This document shows positions 1 to 10,432 of a DNA stretch of 64,000 nt, piece by piece. Both the position numbers and the translations under genes were made by a program. Each line of letters opens with the position of its first letter. Within the stretch, counting starts at the first letter, position 1. The notes beneath the pieces were generated by a model that was not told where the DNA came from, made no database searches, and saw only the letters and a program-made list of their open reading frames with translations. The DNA comes from Epithemia pelagica (Eukaryota > Bacillariophyta > Bacillariophyceae > Surirellales > Surirellaceae), in contig OX337242.1 in the NCBI GenBank assembly GCA_946965045.2, positions 1,116,001 through 1,180,000 on the forward strand. The letters are read 5' to 3'.

Positions 1-1
1 G

Positions 2-583
2 GTCCTTGACCCCAGTTACATTACACATGGGGAAGAACCAAACGTAGACTGGAATTCTTTTTACCCCGATGCAAATGAGGAGATTCCACCAGACTGCCCA
101 GAACCACTGGGTAAATCTGTGCAAATGACAGCATTTGTCGATTCTGACCATGCTGGTGATTTAGTGACGAGGAGATCAAGAACAGGTATATTGATCTTCT
201 TAAACAGGGCGCCTGTAAATTGGTACAGTAAGAAGCAGACCAGTGTGGAGACATCCACTTTTGGGTCTGAGTTCATGGCCCTTAAAGTCGGCATTGAGAT
301 GATCAAAGGTTTAAGGTACAAGTTGAGGATGATGGGTGTTCCCCTAGAAGGGCATACACATGTCCGAGTGGACAACATGTCTGTGGTGCAGAATAGTTCG
401 AAACCATCTTCTACACTGCGAAAGAAATCGAATGCAATTGCGTATCATTTTGTCCGTGAGAACGTTGCTAACGGAACATGTCGCATTGCTTACGAACCAT
501 CACGTACTAACCTTGCCGACCTTTTGACAAAGATCCAATCAGGAAGTGAGAGGACAAGGTTGGCCTCTTTGATCCTATATTAG
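2..583 (+). mobile_element. Ty1/copia retrotransposon, C-terminal RNase H fragment (5' end outside window)
   Basis: The reading frame is open from base 2 to the stop at 581-583, so this is the end of a pol polyprotein cut by the window edge. It holds the copia RNase H region. An acidic SDHAGD motif near base 146 provides catalytic aspartates, the RSRTG block follows, then the copia-typical SKKQTSVETST and SEFMA segments, then a DNMSVV aspartate motif and a final NLADLLTK block. RNase H removes the RNA strand during reverse transcription. No frameshift is seen in the visible part, so the copy may be young, but integrase and reverse transcriptase lie outside the window. Family (CoDi-type in diatoms) is inferred from the organism, not from a search. 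Confidence 0.9.
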
Positions 584-807
584 TGCGTTTCCCACTGTAT
601 TGATAGCAGGGTCGGGTACGTCCTGTACTTGTTATGGAGCAAGCTTTAAACAGGTTGAGGAGGAATGAGATATACTTGGACACGATTACCCTATCAAATG
701 GCCAGTGAATCGCGAGGGGACCGAGAAATGGTCGCGGTTATGGGCGAGAATTTAGCGAAGGATAGGCCCTCTAGGATAGAGGAATGTAATAGTCACTCTT
801 TTAAAAT
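584..807 (+). other. 3' flank of the copia element, possible polypurine tract and LTR
   Basis: No gene fits here. A purine-rich stretch (gttgaggaggaa, about 654-665) directly precedes TGAGATATAC at 666, as expected for a polypurine tract followed by the TG start of a 3' LTR. A matching CA end could be near 796 (AATAGTCA), which would give a very short LTR of about 130 bp, or could lie further right. The 5' LTR is not in the window, so the limits cannot be confirmed. Confidence 0.3.
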
Positions 808-1716
808 ATGACCCAACATCATGACCGAATTTTGCCTCCGCTGCAATCTCTGTTGCCACCAGCACATGTTTGTTCGGTCCGCAGGTCACCTTCGGTCCTC
901 ATGTCAGCAACAGCAGCTTCGGTATCGGTGGTCTACCTGGAGGAAAATACGAAACAGGTTTCTTGTCGGCTTGATGTGGCCGCAACCATGACAGCCTCTC
1001 ATAGCAGCGACTCGGCGGAAAGGAAAGTCAGATTTACTGACGAACACCAAACAATATTAATTGAACAAATCGAGGAGCTCGATGTTGAATCGATATGGTT
1101 TACGCCGGAGGACTACTTTGAGATCAAAGCGCAGACGAGACTTGAATCGAAGGACTGGCGGAGGAAAGGCTACGGTGTTCTGTTAAAGGAAACTTTTGAG
1201 AATCCAATGGACGAAGCGCAGGACTATTTAAATGCGTTTTGTCAACTTGAAGATGCGCTCTCACGAAGAGGTCTAGAGAGACACTTGTCACGGCGCCACG
1301 GGGAAGAAAGATCAGACTTGAAGGACAGAGCACGGTATTGTGTTTTATCGCACCAACGGAGACTCAAGCGAGATGGTATGAAAATTCATGAAATGGAGGA
1401 TCAATTGGCGAAAATATACGAAGACATCAGTCGATGTGCCAAGGTTTTTGCACGGAGAATAGCCAAGGCAGATGAATTGGTTGTCGTGGAGGGATCGACA
1501 AATGAGCCAGCAAATTCAATCGTAGACGAAAATGAGGTGACCGAGGGTGGACGCAAAATGGAACGGCGTATGTCCAACTTTTCGGTTAAATCAGGAAATT
1601 CCCTGGACTCCTTTCGAATGCCACCGTCTGGAAGTGCGACACCAAGATCGCAGAAAGGAAACTGTCCTTCAAGCCCGGCATCTCCAACTGAAGAATACTA
1701 TGCAGCGATCGCATGA
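808..1716 (+). CDS. hypothetical protein, paralogue of the 3235-4122 gene
   Basis: An intronless frame of 302 residues from the first ATG; ATGs at 901 and 988 are alternatives, and 988 would give an N-terminus more like that of the next gene. I do not recognise a named domain. It shares an ordered set of motifs with the downstream paralogue: an RF segment near the start, a WFTPEDYFEIK block, a central RRGLER motif followed by basic residues, and AKVFARRIAKADEL. The C-terminal part is Ser/Thr/Pro-rich and probably disordered. No signal peptide or membrane segment is evident, so a soluble cytosolic or nuclear protein is likely. The start lies only 225 bp after the copia stop codon, so its promoter may be retroelement-derived. 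Function unknown. Confidence 0.75.
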   Translation: MTQHHDRILPPLQSLLPPAHVCSVRRSPSVLMSATAASVSVVYLEENTKQVSCRLDVAATMTASHSSDSAERKVRFTDEHQTILIEQIEELDVESIWFTPEDYFEIKAQTRLESKDWRRKGYGVLLKETFENPMDEAQDYLNAFCQLEDALSRRGLERHLSRRHGEERSDLKDRARYCVLSHQRRLKRDGMKIHEMEDQLAKIYEDISRCAKVFARRIAKADELVVVEGSTNEPANSIVDENEVTEGGRKMERRMSNFSVKSGNSLDSFRMPPSGSATPRSQKGNCPSSPASPTEEYYAAIA

Positions 1717-3234
1717 TGTGCGAGACAGGAAACGAGTCACTTATGAGGTCTTATTGCGCATCCTACGGGCTCGTCTGGCTTTACCAAACCCTACGAACGT
1801 GGGGTTCTGTTCGAATGGGATTGTAAATTCCACATGGCTGATGGTTGGAAAATGCATTACGGACCATAACGATGATTACTGTGGACATGTTCATTAGCAG
1901 CATTTCTCGCGTTTTGTGTCAAGCAACGAAGGTTCGAGCAGACGATATGCACAGTATCATTTCGCGGCGGCTTGCGGAATTGCGGGCAAGTACGTTTTAT
2001 TTGAAGCAGTTGATCAGAAAAGCGAAACTCTTAGGTTGTGGCATTAGCTAGCATGATGGACAAACCACTACTCTATAACTTGTGCCACGATCTTAAACTG
2101 CCAAGAGGGACGGTGGAAAGAGAAAGACTAAGGGCTGCGAACAGCAATATTTAACCTGAGCAGAGCATGTGGGAAAGTTGAACAATGAAGCAAGTCTAGG
2201 GCTGACGGAAAGGGGAGATAAATCCACCATTGAAAAATCAGCACTGAGTCTCTAGGAATGAGAACGATCACCTGCGTTCTCGTCAATTGTGATGTGAAAG
2301 GAAAGTCGAAGGATGCTTCTTCCCGACATATTGTATGTAAGGATCTGTTGCTCGCTTTCAAGAGAGGCTCTTTGTTTGAAGGTTTCTTGTTCCTCTCTAG
2401 AAGGAATTTGACAGCATCTATTTAGAGCTAGGACAGCTATCTCATGTTTCTTCATGACTGACTGGGGGAAGAATCCGATAAAAATTGGGTTTATCATAAG
2501 AACTAGAAACGAAAACGTCCAAGAAGTTAGGAGCACATATAGCCCGTAGTCCCAGCACATATCTCAAACGTTTTTCATAGAGCACATTCAATGGGAAAAT
2601 GACCGGGTATCCGAATTCCTAAAAGCCTATCAGAGAATGCCCTTAAAGATAATCATCTCTCATGGACAGGCCTAACAGTAAATCTCATTTAGTATGACTA
2701 TAAAGAGAATTGTGGGCAATACAATTTCAACAAAAGTTTTCGATCCATTTATAAAGCCGCATGTGGCAACTTAAAGATGATTATTTAATCCTTTAGAATT
2801 TTGAGTAGGAGAGAGCCGGCATCGTCTGAAACTGTGTTGGGCAATAATGAATTATAAATTCATCCTGCATGGGCAATGATATTATTTTCACCTCTTACTT
2901 AAGCTTATGGACTGTGTTTCGCATCGTTGACCAGATGCTCTTTCAGCTGGGTTTAAGTTTGGTTGGGCGTCGTATTTGAACGAGTAACCAAGATAGTAGG
3001 TAGGTCTATGCCCAACAAAGAACATGCCCTTTCAATCACCTCATTGGGATTGGGGGCCGACCACGAGCACTCTCCGGTAACAAACAGAACACAGAGAAGA
3101 GTAAAAACGCGAGTAGGCATACCGTGCCAAGTGCCACAACGATCCGGTTTTTTCACGACCTGCTGCAGTTTGTACTCGCTGTGGTTTCTGTCACCTATGC
3201 GCACCTCATTCCAATTTGCCTTCACCGAACGAAC
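1717..3234. other. intergenic, 1.5 kb, no gene seen
   Basis: Separates the two tandem paralogues. Open frames here are short, have poor composition and no recognisable motif. It should hold the 3' UTR of the first and the promoter of the second gene. Confidence 0.6.
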
Positions 3235-4122
3235 ATGGCTGATACTCAGGAAGGAGACAGAAGACATGATGGTGATGGCGGTTCCACAAGTGACGAGGAG
3301 AAGAAGGTTCCTCCTGGACCACTGGCGAAGCCAATAATGCCTTTGGCACCGCCTTGCGGGCACTTGGACGACGATGACGATGACGAAAAGACCATAGGGT
3401 CCAATTCCACTGACTTTCGCGGTCGTGAGACATCAATTCGCTTTCGACCTGAGAGTGAGTTGGCAACTTTTCACGAAGGTGCAGATATCGATGAGCTTGC
3501 GGAGAACAGACAGCTTGTTTGGTATCAGTACGATGAACTAAAGACCATCAAACGGAAAGCACTGCAAATATCAAAGGAAGCACAAAAACACGGACTAGGT
3601 GTTGTTCTCACTAACACTTATGGAAAAAGAAGCGAAGACACTCAGGAAGCACTCAATACATGGGCCAGGAATGGCAGCTCAAGAAGAGGGCTTGAACGTT
3701 GGATCAACGATGAGTACGCTGCGAAGAGGTCAGACATTCGAAAAAGAACCATCCAATCTGTTGTGAGAGCGCAAGCAAAAATGAGAGACTCAGAATTGAA
3801 TGACCCTGATTATTCCTCCAAGGTTCTGTCACGATTAAGTGAAGCCTTTTCCATTGACTCGAAGCAGTTTGCCAGAGGAATGGGGATTGCCGATGAACTT
3901 GCTGCATCGCTCAATTCCCTTGCCGTGAATGAGCAAGATTCTGATTCCAAATCATTGGCGGGCAGCGTTGTAGGTGATCGGAGAACCCCATTGCGGAAGG
4001 GCAGTCCACGGTCTGTTTTGTCCATACCCGCCACTCCTACGAAAGGACCTAGAATGAGCGTTGGTCGCAACTTGGGCATCACAACTCCCTCTGTGTCCGC
4101 TGATTTTCGGCACTATTACTAA
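3235..4122 (+). CDS. hypothetical protein, tandem paralogue of the 808-1716 gene
   Basis: The ATG at 3235 (MADTQEGD) is chosen; the frame is open further upstream but only with non-ATG codons. About 295 residues. It starts with an acidic and Ser-rich region (DDDDDDEK around 3367-3387). Then comes the block shared with the upstream gene: VWYQYDELKTIKRKA, SRRGLERW, and SKQFARGMGIADELAAS. The Ser/Thr/Pro-rich tail ends in FRHYY. Spacing of the motifs matches the neighbour although overall identity is low, so this is an old tandem duplication. No targeting signal or catalytic motif is visible. I know similar predicted proteins only as uncharacterised diatom proteins, and no function is proposed. 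Confidence 0.8.
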   Translation: MADTQEGDRRHDGDGGSTSDEEKKVPPGPLAKPIMPLAPPCGHLDDDDDDEKTIGSNSTDFRGRETSIRFRPESELATFHEGADIDELAENRQLVWYQYDELKTIKRKALQISKEAQKHGLGVVLTNTYGKRSEDTQEALNTWARNGSSRRGLERWINDEYAAKRSDIRKRTIQSVVRAQAKMRDSELNDPDYSSKVLSRLSEAFSIDSKQFARGMGIADELAASLNSLAVNEQDSDSKSLAGSVVGDRRTPLRKGSPRSVLSIPATPTKGPRMSVGRNLGITTPSVSADFRHYY

Positions 4123-4603
4123 TGTGCCTCAAGAGTCGACGATGAAAAATTTATTTGTTACAAGAGAAAGTCCCCTGTACAAGAACGCATGTTCTTGACT
4201 GCAGCATTGAACGCTACCAATTTTGCAAAACTGTTCCCTAATTCTGTATCATTAATCCAGCTTTCACCGGCTTATAAGACAATAGAAGACTGTAAATCAT
4301 CGTCTGACAATGTTTTAGTCATCTGCAATGGCCGATGCAAAAATATGAGTAAGACGACCAGGAGATGTGACAATATGAAGAGGACCGCTGCTGGACGAAG
4401 TTTTGGAGATGTTGCTGTCGCCGGCAATGATTGGAGAACCCATCCTTATTTGCCAGCCCGTGGAACCAAAGTCCTCAATATCAATGCCAACAAATTCTAT
4501 CGATATATTCAAACACGATTATTAGTGCTATGAATGAATCCAGCTCGCATCCACAACAACATGTTAAACGGACATTACCAAGACTTATAAAACAAATGAC
4601 TAT
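4123..4603. other. intergenic, convergent 3' flanks
   Basis: Lies between the ends of the plus-strand paralogue and the minus-strand SNARE gene. Frames here are non-coding in appearance and nothing else is seen. Confidence 0.6.
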
Positions 4604-5511
4604 TCAGTTCCTTCGAAGGAAAAGCTTTCGAGCTGGCTCAATGGGACTTCCGCCATCGCTATTTGTCAGACCACCTCCTTTGATGATAGCGTACAGAACC
4701 ACACCGAGCAGTAACATGCAATTGATGAGAGCAAAGCATTGAATGAAGGAATCGGAAGCCATTCGCTTCCCAAATTGCTTCAGCAAGGCCTCTGCCCTAG
4801 CTAAGTTGTCGTCGATACGGTCTGCTTCTCGGTCAATATTATCGATCACGTTGCGCTGTCGTTCCAATTCTTCCAAGGTGGACACACCAACCTCCTTTGA
4901 CTGGGCAATCATACTTTTCGTATTAGCCAATGAATCTTGAGTTTTATCCTGTAACGCAGACGCATCTGCCAGCATTTTATCTCCAGCTTTTACTGCATCC
5001 ATACCACCATGTTCACCGTCAGGATCTCCACCTCGTGCTTCCACAAACAGTTCCCCGCGTTGTGTTTCGGCTTCCAAGGCCTTTGCATCCGCACTTAACG
5101 TTTTGAGTTTCTGGTCGAAGCTGGCCAGGCGAGACTCACATTTCCGTCGATCCGCAACATCGACAATAAGCCGTGTTTCCATTTTGTAACTTCGTTTCGT
5201 TCCCTTAGCTTGCCGCAAAATTTTTTTGCAGCGATCAATCGCCTCTGCTTTCTCCATATCATCTCGAATGTTCGGAATTTGATCGATCAAGTTTTCAATC
5301 TCTTCGACATCCTCCGATAGTTTATCATCCCAGTATTGAATATCGTCCGCCTATGGAGAGGTACATAAAAAGCCAACAAGAGTATCGAAATTTGGAAAAT
5401 TGAGCAAAAGCATAGACAAGACACATTCTCAGCACCGACAACATGTGAACTGGGTTCTACTATGCCCTTTCCCCTCCTCCTCACAAAAGAACGCAACATA
5501 TCACCCACCAT
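4604..5511 (-). CDS. NPSN-type Qb-SNARE
   Basis: Join of 4604-5350 and a start exon consisting only of the ATG at 5509-5511; the intron is 5351-5508 (158 nt, GTGGGT...ATAG). The 249-residue product starts M-ADDIQYWDDKL. It has an N-terminal helical region with an RRKCESRLASFDQKL segment, a SNARE motif (EVGVSTLEELERQRNVID... KQFGKRMASD), a single membrane anchor (FALINCMLLLGVVLYAIIKG) and a short tail ending RKLFLRRN. The KQFGKRMASD-to-anchor region and the post-membrane tail resemble plant novel-plant-SNAREs, as I recall them. Such Qb-SNAREs supply one helix of the four-helix fusion complex, in plants at the plasma membrane or cell plate. Vti1 is the alternative assignment. The SNARE class is firm, the subtype probable. 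Confidence 0.82.
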
Positions 5512-6088
5512 GATGTTTGGTTAGATGAACACAGCACAGAAATGAAAATCCTCGATAGTCAAGATAGGTGTCTCGAGAGTCGAGAGTGAAGTCGACAGTG
5601 AAGAGTTACGATGACTTCGTCGTTGTGCCGGTTCGATAAGTTTTTGGCATTTCCCAAGTTCCAAGTCTTGTTTGCGGTAGGTATTAGGTAGCCACAAATG
5701 GGTCGGGATTGAGCAGGTAGCTCAGGTAAAAGTAGCCTTAGGTATATAGGTATTTGAAGGTAAGGGTCAGGAAAACCAGCTCCTATTGGTACTCCTAGAA
5801 GTAAGCTTCGAAATTCATCCCCTGTCCTTCTAGGTGGGATTATAATGAGGAGGTCCAAAATCTCTCTATAGAATGAACTTGTAGCAACATGTGACCATTC
5901 ACTGAAATTAAGCTTTCAAGGCGGATTTCGAGCAAAGTGAGGACAGTGAACCACGTATGTAGGGCCTGTGACTGTGAGTGGTCGTAAACGTAGCCGATTA
6001 GTGCTTCCCATTGAAGATTCGTCGACATTGGTCGTCGCCCCTTTTCTTGCGCCGGACTCCCATTGGTCCAACTCTTCCCAGTCGAGTT
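5512..6088. other. intergenic with short AGGTA-rich stretches
   Basis: No gene. Bases 5680-5770 contain many GTAGGTA/TTAGGTA/CAGGTA copies, and TACTCCTAG occurs at 5790-5798, one of several copies of this motif in intergenic DNA of the window. Confidence 0.5.
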
Positions 6089-8260
6089 CTACGCAGGATT
6101 TTGTTTATCCGGTTTGGTAGCCACAATCAGTTGGGTTGTCTCTGGAACCAAATCGAGGACTTTCGGTGCAATAAATCCGGCTCCACAACGCTTATCGTTG
6201 CCACATAGAAGCTCGATGATACGATTGGGTCGAAGTCCCATGCCTTCCGGATTGACTGTTACATGTGCCAAGGCCCAGAGCGCAGCATTTTGTGGACCAC
6301 GACCGCTATTGTCGACAAAAAAGTCATGAAGGACTGCCAAACCACCGGGCTTGAGGGCTCGAAAAGCATTTCTATATAAGCCTTCGAGAGCTTGGTGAGG
6401 AATAGACCCACTGACATAGCTCATCAACACGACGTCAAAGGATTCAGGTTCAACCACTCCTTCCCAGTCTCCAGGAGCCGTCGCCGAAAGAGCCAACGTC
6501 GATACTCGTTCTCGCACCGAAATGTCGGGTTCTCGATTCACAATGCTTTGGGCAACTGTTACGACATTGGGTAAGTCCAGCACAACGCAACTGGCTTGAG
6601 GAATCTTCCGTGCCGTGGCAATGGAAAAGGCACCCGATCCCCCACCCACATCCAACATGCGCAGTGAGCTGCGCTCCTGGGCCAGTTCTGGCAGTCGCTT
6701 ATGGAGTGCATATGCCGTGGCCAATGATCCATTGTGTTGTGCTTTTGTGTATCGTTCCGCCGCTTCTGGATCGGATTCAAACCATGCCTCATACCCATGC
6801 GATGAGGTACTCCCTGATTCTAATGTACCGTGTAAATCTGCCATGCGGCTGTAGAATTGTGCGTCCACCTGTCCGGAGATATAATCACCCCAATATCGCT
6901 TGGATGAACGAACCAGTTGTTGAGCCGATGCTTTGGGGAGCGAAAACATCTCCAGGCCATCCGTTGTATATCGGCGACGAACAAGTGATAGGGCCACACA
7001 CGCTGAGAGCAACGTACGTAAGCGTTCTCCCTGCACGCTACACCGCTTCTCTATACTTTCAAAAGATGCCTCCGGTCGTTTCGAGCTGTCGCTCTCATTA
7101 GCAGCAACTGCGTCATGAATGGCATCAAATACGCCAGATCGAAGTCCTGAAAATAACGCTTTGCTGCCCATAAAGGCATAGGCAATCTCATCAATCTTTG
7201 GTTCTTCTTCCTTACCGCTGATCTCTTCCTCTTGAGCAGTCATGTTGCTATCCAAGAAGTTGCGAACAATCCGATGGAATGTATCTGCATGGCGTTGATG
7301 AAGATTGTGTTTGCCCTCCTCGAGAACCACTAGTTGCGAGGTTTTGATGTGTCGAGAAATATACTGCGCGTGCGACAAATCACAAATGACATCTTTGGCT
7401 CCATGTAACACCAACGTTGGGCATTGGACTTGATGAAGTTCGCGAAGACAGACATCGCCCGCCTTGTCCGTGTAGGAGCGGATCCATCCATCGGTGGCCC
7501 TGTCATTCAGTTCCTGTAACTCCTCTATACTTGTCAAACCAAGGCTTTTCATTTTGTCATTTCGAACGCGGTCGGACCAACTTGTTTCGACGTTGCGAAT
7601 GGCCTCCCAGGCATCGACATCCGCTTGTGTGACAAAGGCGTTGCCTCCCCAAACCACCAGATTTTGTACCCATGGTCGGGCAACCACACCGGCCAAGTGA
7701 ATTGCCACAATGGCTCCGTCTGACCATCCCATGACGCTGTAGGATTTGCGTTTGTCCTCGTTGGCAAGGATTGCTTGCATGACAGCGGCGGCATCAAGAG
7801 CATCCTGACGATAGAAATCCAGGGGATACTCCCGCGGGGCATTCTTGGGAAGGGCCGATCCTCCTAGCCCTCGGGGATCCAATGCAATGATTCCATAGGG
7901 TTCATCTGCTGCGTGCGCGATATTTTCCGTAGAAATTTGTTGGAGGCCAGTTTCTAGTAGTTGCGCAAAATCAGAAGATCCTGTTCCCAAGGCGCCTGGT
8001 AAACACAAGATGGAATGTCGTGCATCCGGATGGCGGATTGAAACACGGAACTCAGCTCCCCGTGCCTGCACCATTCTCGTTTCGAACTTTGAGGTTTCCT
8101 CAGCAACTTGATTTAGAAAGCTCCCATGATATGCTCGAAGCATCATGCTGCACCTCAACCGTTTGGAAGAGGGGGATACAACGGCCTGACATCGGGATGC
8201 AAGCCACCCCAAAGTTCGTTCTCTTTGAAGCAATGCTCCGGAGCGCAGCAACATGACCAT
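6089..8260 (-). CDS. alpha/beta-hydrolase (BPHL-like) fused to class-II O-methyltransferase
   Basis: One uninterrupted 723-residue frame from the ATG at 8258-8260. Residues 1-60 are Arg-rich and could be a mitochondrial presequence. Residues about 65-340 match valacyclovir-hydrolase/BPHL proteins: nucleophile elbow GWSDG (Ser180), HGAKD acid (Asp290) and GKHNLH (His318), so a complete catalytic triad. Residues about 355-723 are an ASMT/caffeate-type O-methyltransferase: N-terminal dimerisation helices, SAM motif LDVGGGSG (536-543), and LKPGG...VLHDF near 637-647. The segment where plant enzymes carry the catalytic HDW reads SYVSGSIPHQ, so the usual general base is displaced or missing. The fusion suggests hydrolysis of an ester or thioester followed by methylation of the product, but the substrate is unknown. 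A wrongly merged pair of genes is unlikely because there is no stop or intron signal between domains. Confidence 0.88.
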   Translation of the reverse strand: MVMLLRSGALLQRERTLGWLASRCQAVVSPSSKRLRCSMMLRAYHGSFLNQVAEETSKFETRMVQARGAEFRVSIRHPDARHSILCLPGALGTGSSDFAQLLETGLQQISTENIAHAADEPYGIIALDPRGLGGSALPKNAPREYPLDFYRQDALDAAAVMQAILANEDKRKSYSVMGWSDGAIVAIHLAGVVARPWVQNLVVWGGNAFVTQADVDAWEAIRNVETSWSDRVRNDKMKSLGLTSIEELQELNDRATDGWIRSYTDKAGDVCLRELHQVQCPTLVLHGAKDVICDLSHAQYISRHIKTSQLVVLEEGKHNLHQRHADTFHRIVRNFLDSNMTAQEEEISGKEEEPKIDEIAYAFMGSKALFSGLRSGVFDAIHDAVAANESDSSKRPEASFESIEKRCSVQGERLRTLLSACVALSLVRRRYTTDGLEMFSLPKASAQQLVRSSKRYWGDYISGQVDAQFYSRMADLHGTLESGSTSSHGYEAWFESDPEAAERYTKAQHNGSLATAYALHKRLPELAQERSSLRMLDVGGGSGAFSIATARKIPQASCVVLDLPNVVTVAQSIVNREPDISVRERVSTLALSATAPGDWEGVVEPESFDVVLMSYVSGSIPHQALEGLYRNAFRALKPGGLAVLHDFFVDNSGRGPQNAALWALAHVTVNPEGMGLRPNRIIELLCGNDKRCGAGFIAPKVLDLVPETTQLIVATKPDKQNPA

Positions 8261-8718
8261 AACAAATCAGTTCTTCTCACACAGCCTTCCAAATCAGAAA
8301 TGCCTTGCTTGGTTACTTTTGTCGGCGGCAACAAAAGAGTGTTTCAGACTTCAGGCCTCAGGACATAATGGACATCGTCAGACATCACTCATTTTTCCGG
8401 ACCGTACTAGTAGCTATTCAGCAGCGACCATTGGGTCGCACCACGAAAATTCATCTATGTACTCGAGGCTACTCGAGGTAATAACCTTAGTCACTCTAAA
8501 CTTTAGACATGGATTGAAGAGTCTCATGGCACCTGACCCTAACTACGGATGCCATCTATAAACCTCCTTGAGTCATTGAACAAATTTTGACATTCTCACA
8601 ATCATCCGTGAGGAACAGAAGCTTGCTTGCATTTGTTTCTCTCTGATTCTTTTTTCCCGTGTTTTTGTTCTTGCGAAATGGGAGTGCCACAATGCGTCGT
8701 ATGAAACCTCATGTAAAA
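8261..8718. other. intergenic, promoter of the fusion gene and 3' UTR of its neighbour
   Basis: No coding frame with credible composition and no obvious repeats. Confidence 0.5.
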
Positions 8719-10194
8719 TTAGAGTTCCGTTGCACCACCTTTGGCCATTGTTTTGATAAAGTTTGTCACTCGCTTCCAAGTGATACTGCTGGCTTGCTCC
8801 AGGTACATGCGTTTGGGACTTGGATCTGTCTTTCCCGATGTCAGTCCTAATTCGACCGAAGTACTGGCTTTTAAGATAGCGATCTCATCTTCCATGCCTC
8901 GTTGGACTTTGACTCCCATTAACGGCACCTGAAAGTATTTGGTGGTCCACCACGGTAGCAGGGCCGAAACAAACCTCTCCCTCCAACTGCCTTCGTATTC
9001 ACTGCTTACGGAGATACTTTTCCATTCACTGCGAGGAGAACACGACAAGTTCCCCAGTTGGGTTTTGTGGTGGTTAGGAAGAGTTTCGTTGATTCCATAA
9101 ATTGGTTGCGTCTGTGTAATAGCCGGTGGATGACTTCCTGGCCATAGGTTGAAGAGCAAAACACTCCGTCCAAACAACTCTGGTTCGGACCGACGATCCT
9201 TTGCTCGTCGTGGATCACTCGGCATCAGGTACAGATTCGCCGGCCGTGGTACGGAGTGCAACAAATTTCCATTAAAACGGAGCAATCTTCCAGGCAAATT
9301 GGGCACGGCCAAGAGTTCCACATTGTCCAAAATCCATGGATCCTCCATATCAACTTGGTCCAGGCTATTGAATTTCTTTAGTATCATATCTCCTCCAGTG
9401 CTGGCATTCGCAAACACTAGAGTCGGTGCCTCTAACAGGGATTCACTGCCCTGTTCCAGATAGAGCACATGGCCAAACAAGGGATGTCGGACTTTGGGTT
9501 CCGGTATCCCAGATTGTAGCGCCTTGTTGAAAGTACCTTCGTCCTGATCGGCGTGGGCCTCTCTGCGATAGAATAGCACGACAAACAAAAGGGCGTTTCA
9601 AGCAAAGAACCGTGAGCCCACACATCGGACTTTCACCATTGATGTAGTTGCTGCAGACCCGAAACAGAGTATCATTTGGCTCGTCACAAATCACTGGACA
9701 ACATGACACTTTACTTACACCGACATCCAGTGTTGCCGATCCCAAAATTCCACCCAAAAGGCGGGTTTTGATGTATCTGCAGCTTCTTGTGGGTGTAACT
9801 GCGTCATGATATCGGATAGAATTTGTTCAATCCGATGTCGTCGCGCCAGTTCCGTAGCTGGAGTAGGCCATGGAAAAATCACGGTTTGTTCATGTTTCTC
9901 ATTCCCTCGTTCTTCGGCACGCACAATCAATGCTTGGCGCAATTCTTCCATGAAATTTTGCGAAAGAACATTGTCCCAAACATGAATGCATTCCGAACGT
10001 TGTCGCCATTGAGCAACCAACAAGGAGGGACCCGCTTGATAGCCACATGCAAGAGCCACGAGAACGACGAGAATGAACAAGGACTGGATCAGCGAGGAAG
10101 ATCCTTGACTCTGCTCGTTCTTCTGAGAAGTTGCTTTGTCAGTATGGTTGATAGCAACCACCTTTCGGGTTCTCCGTATCGTTGTTGTTGGCAT
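8719..10194 (-). CDS. type II membrane 2-oxoglutarate/Fe(II) oxygenase-like protein
   Basis: Join of 8719-9562 and 9719-10194; intron 9563-9718 (156 nt, GTAAGT...GCAG). The junction restores WMSVEAHADQDEGT. Product 439 residues from the ATG at 10194; an upstream in-frame ATG at 10341 would reach into the SDR promoter and is less likely. A single hydrophobic segment (about residues 31-50, SLFILVVLVALACGY) predicts a type II anchor, so the domain would face the ER/Golgi lumen. The HAD motif in exon 2 and the distal LLRFNGNLLHSVPRP supply the expected His-X-Asp...His iron ligands, with an Arg after the distal His that could bind 2-oxoglutarate. Prolyl-4-hydroxylase-like activity is plausible; the substrate cannot be inferred. 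Confidence 0.72.
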
Positions 10195-10432
10195 GGTGGA
10201 TAACGATGATGATGATAATAAATGAAGACTGGTCGAAGTCGAATGTGGTCGTCGGATCAGAAAGATTCCCAAAAGGTGAAAAAAATGCGAATTGCTTCCA
10301 ACGAAAGAAGCCACCACAGACCACAGGTGTGCTGGCGGCATACTCGTGACTCATCAAGTCCTCATTCAAGCACATTCAGGATCGATCACTCTTCACAAGG
10401 CAAGAATCCACTGGAAAGGACCAATCCAAGCC
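10195..10432. promoter_or_regulatory. shared 238-bp divergent promoter region
   Basis: Lies between the divergent starts of the oxygenase-like gene (10194, minus) and the SDR gene (10433, plus), so both promoters must fit here. No specific box is claimed. Confidence 0.4.

Noticed and set aside
1845-2051. Short plus-strand frame after the first paralogue
   Set aside because: 68 codons, no conserved motif and no splice link to neighbours.
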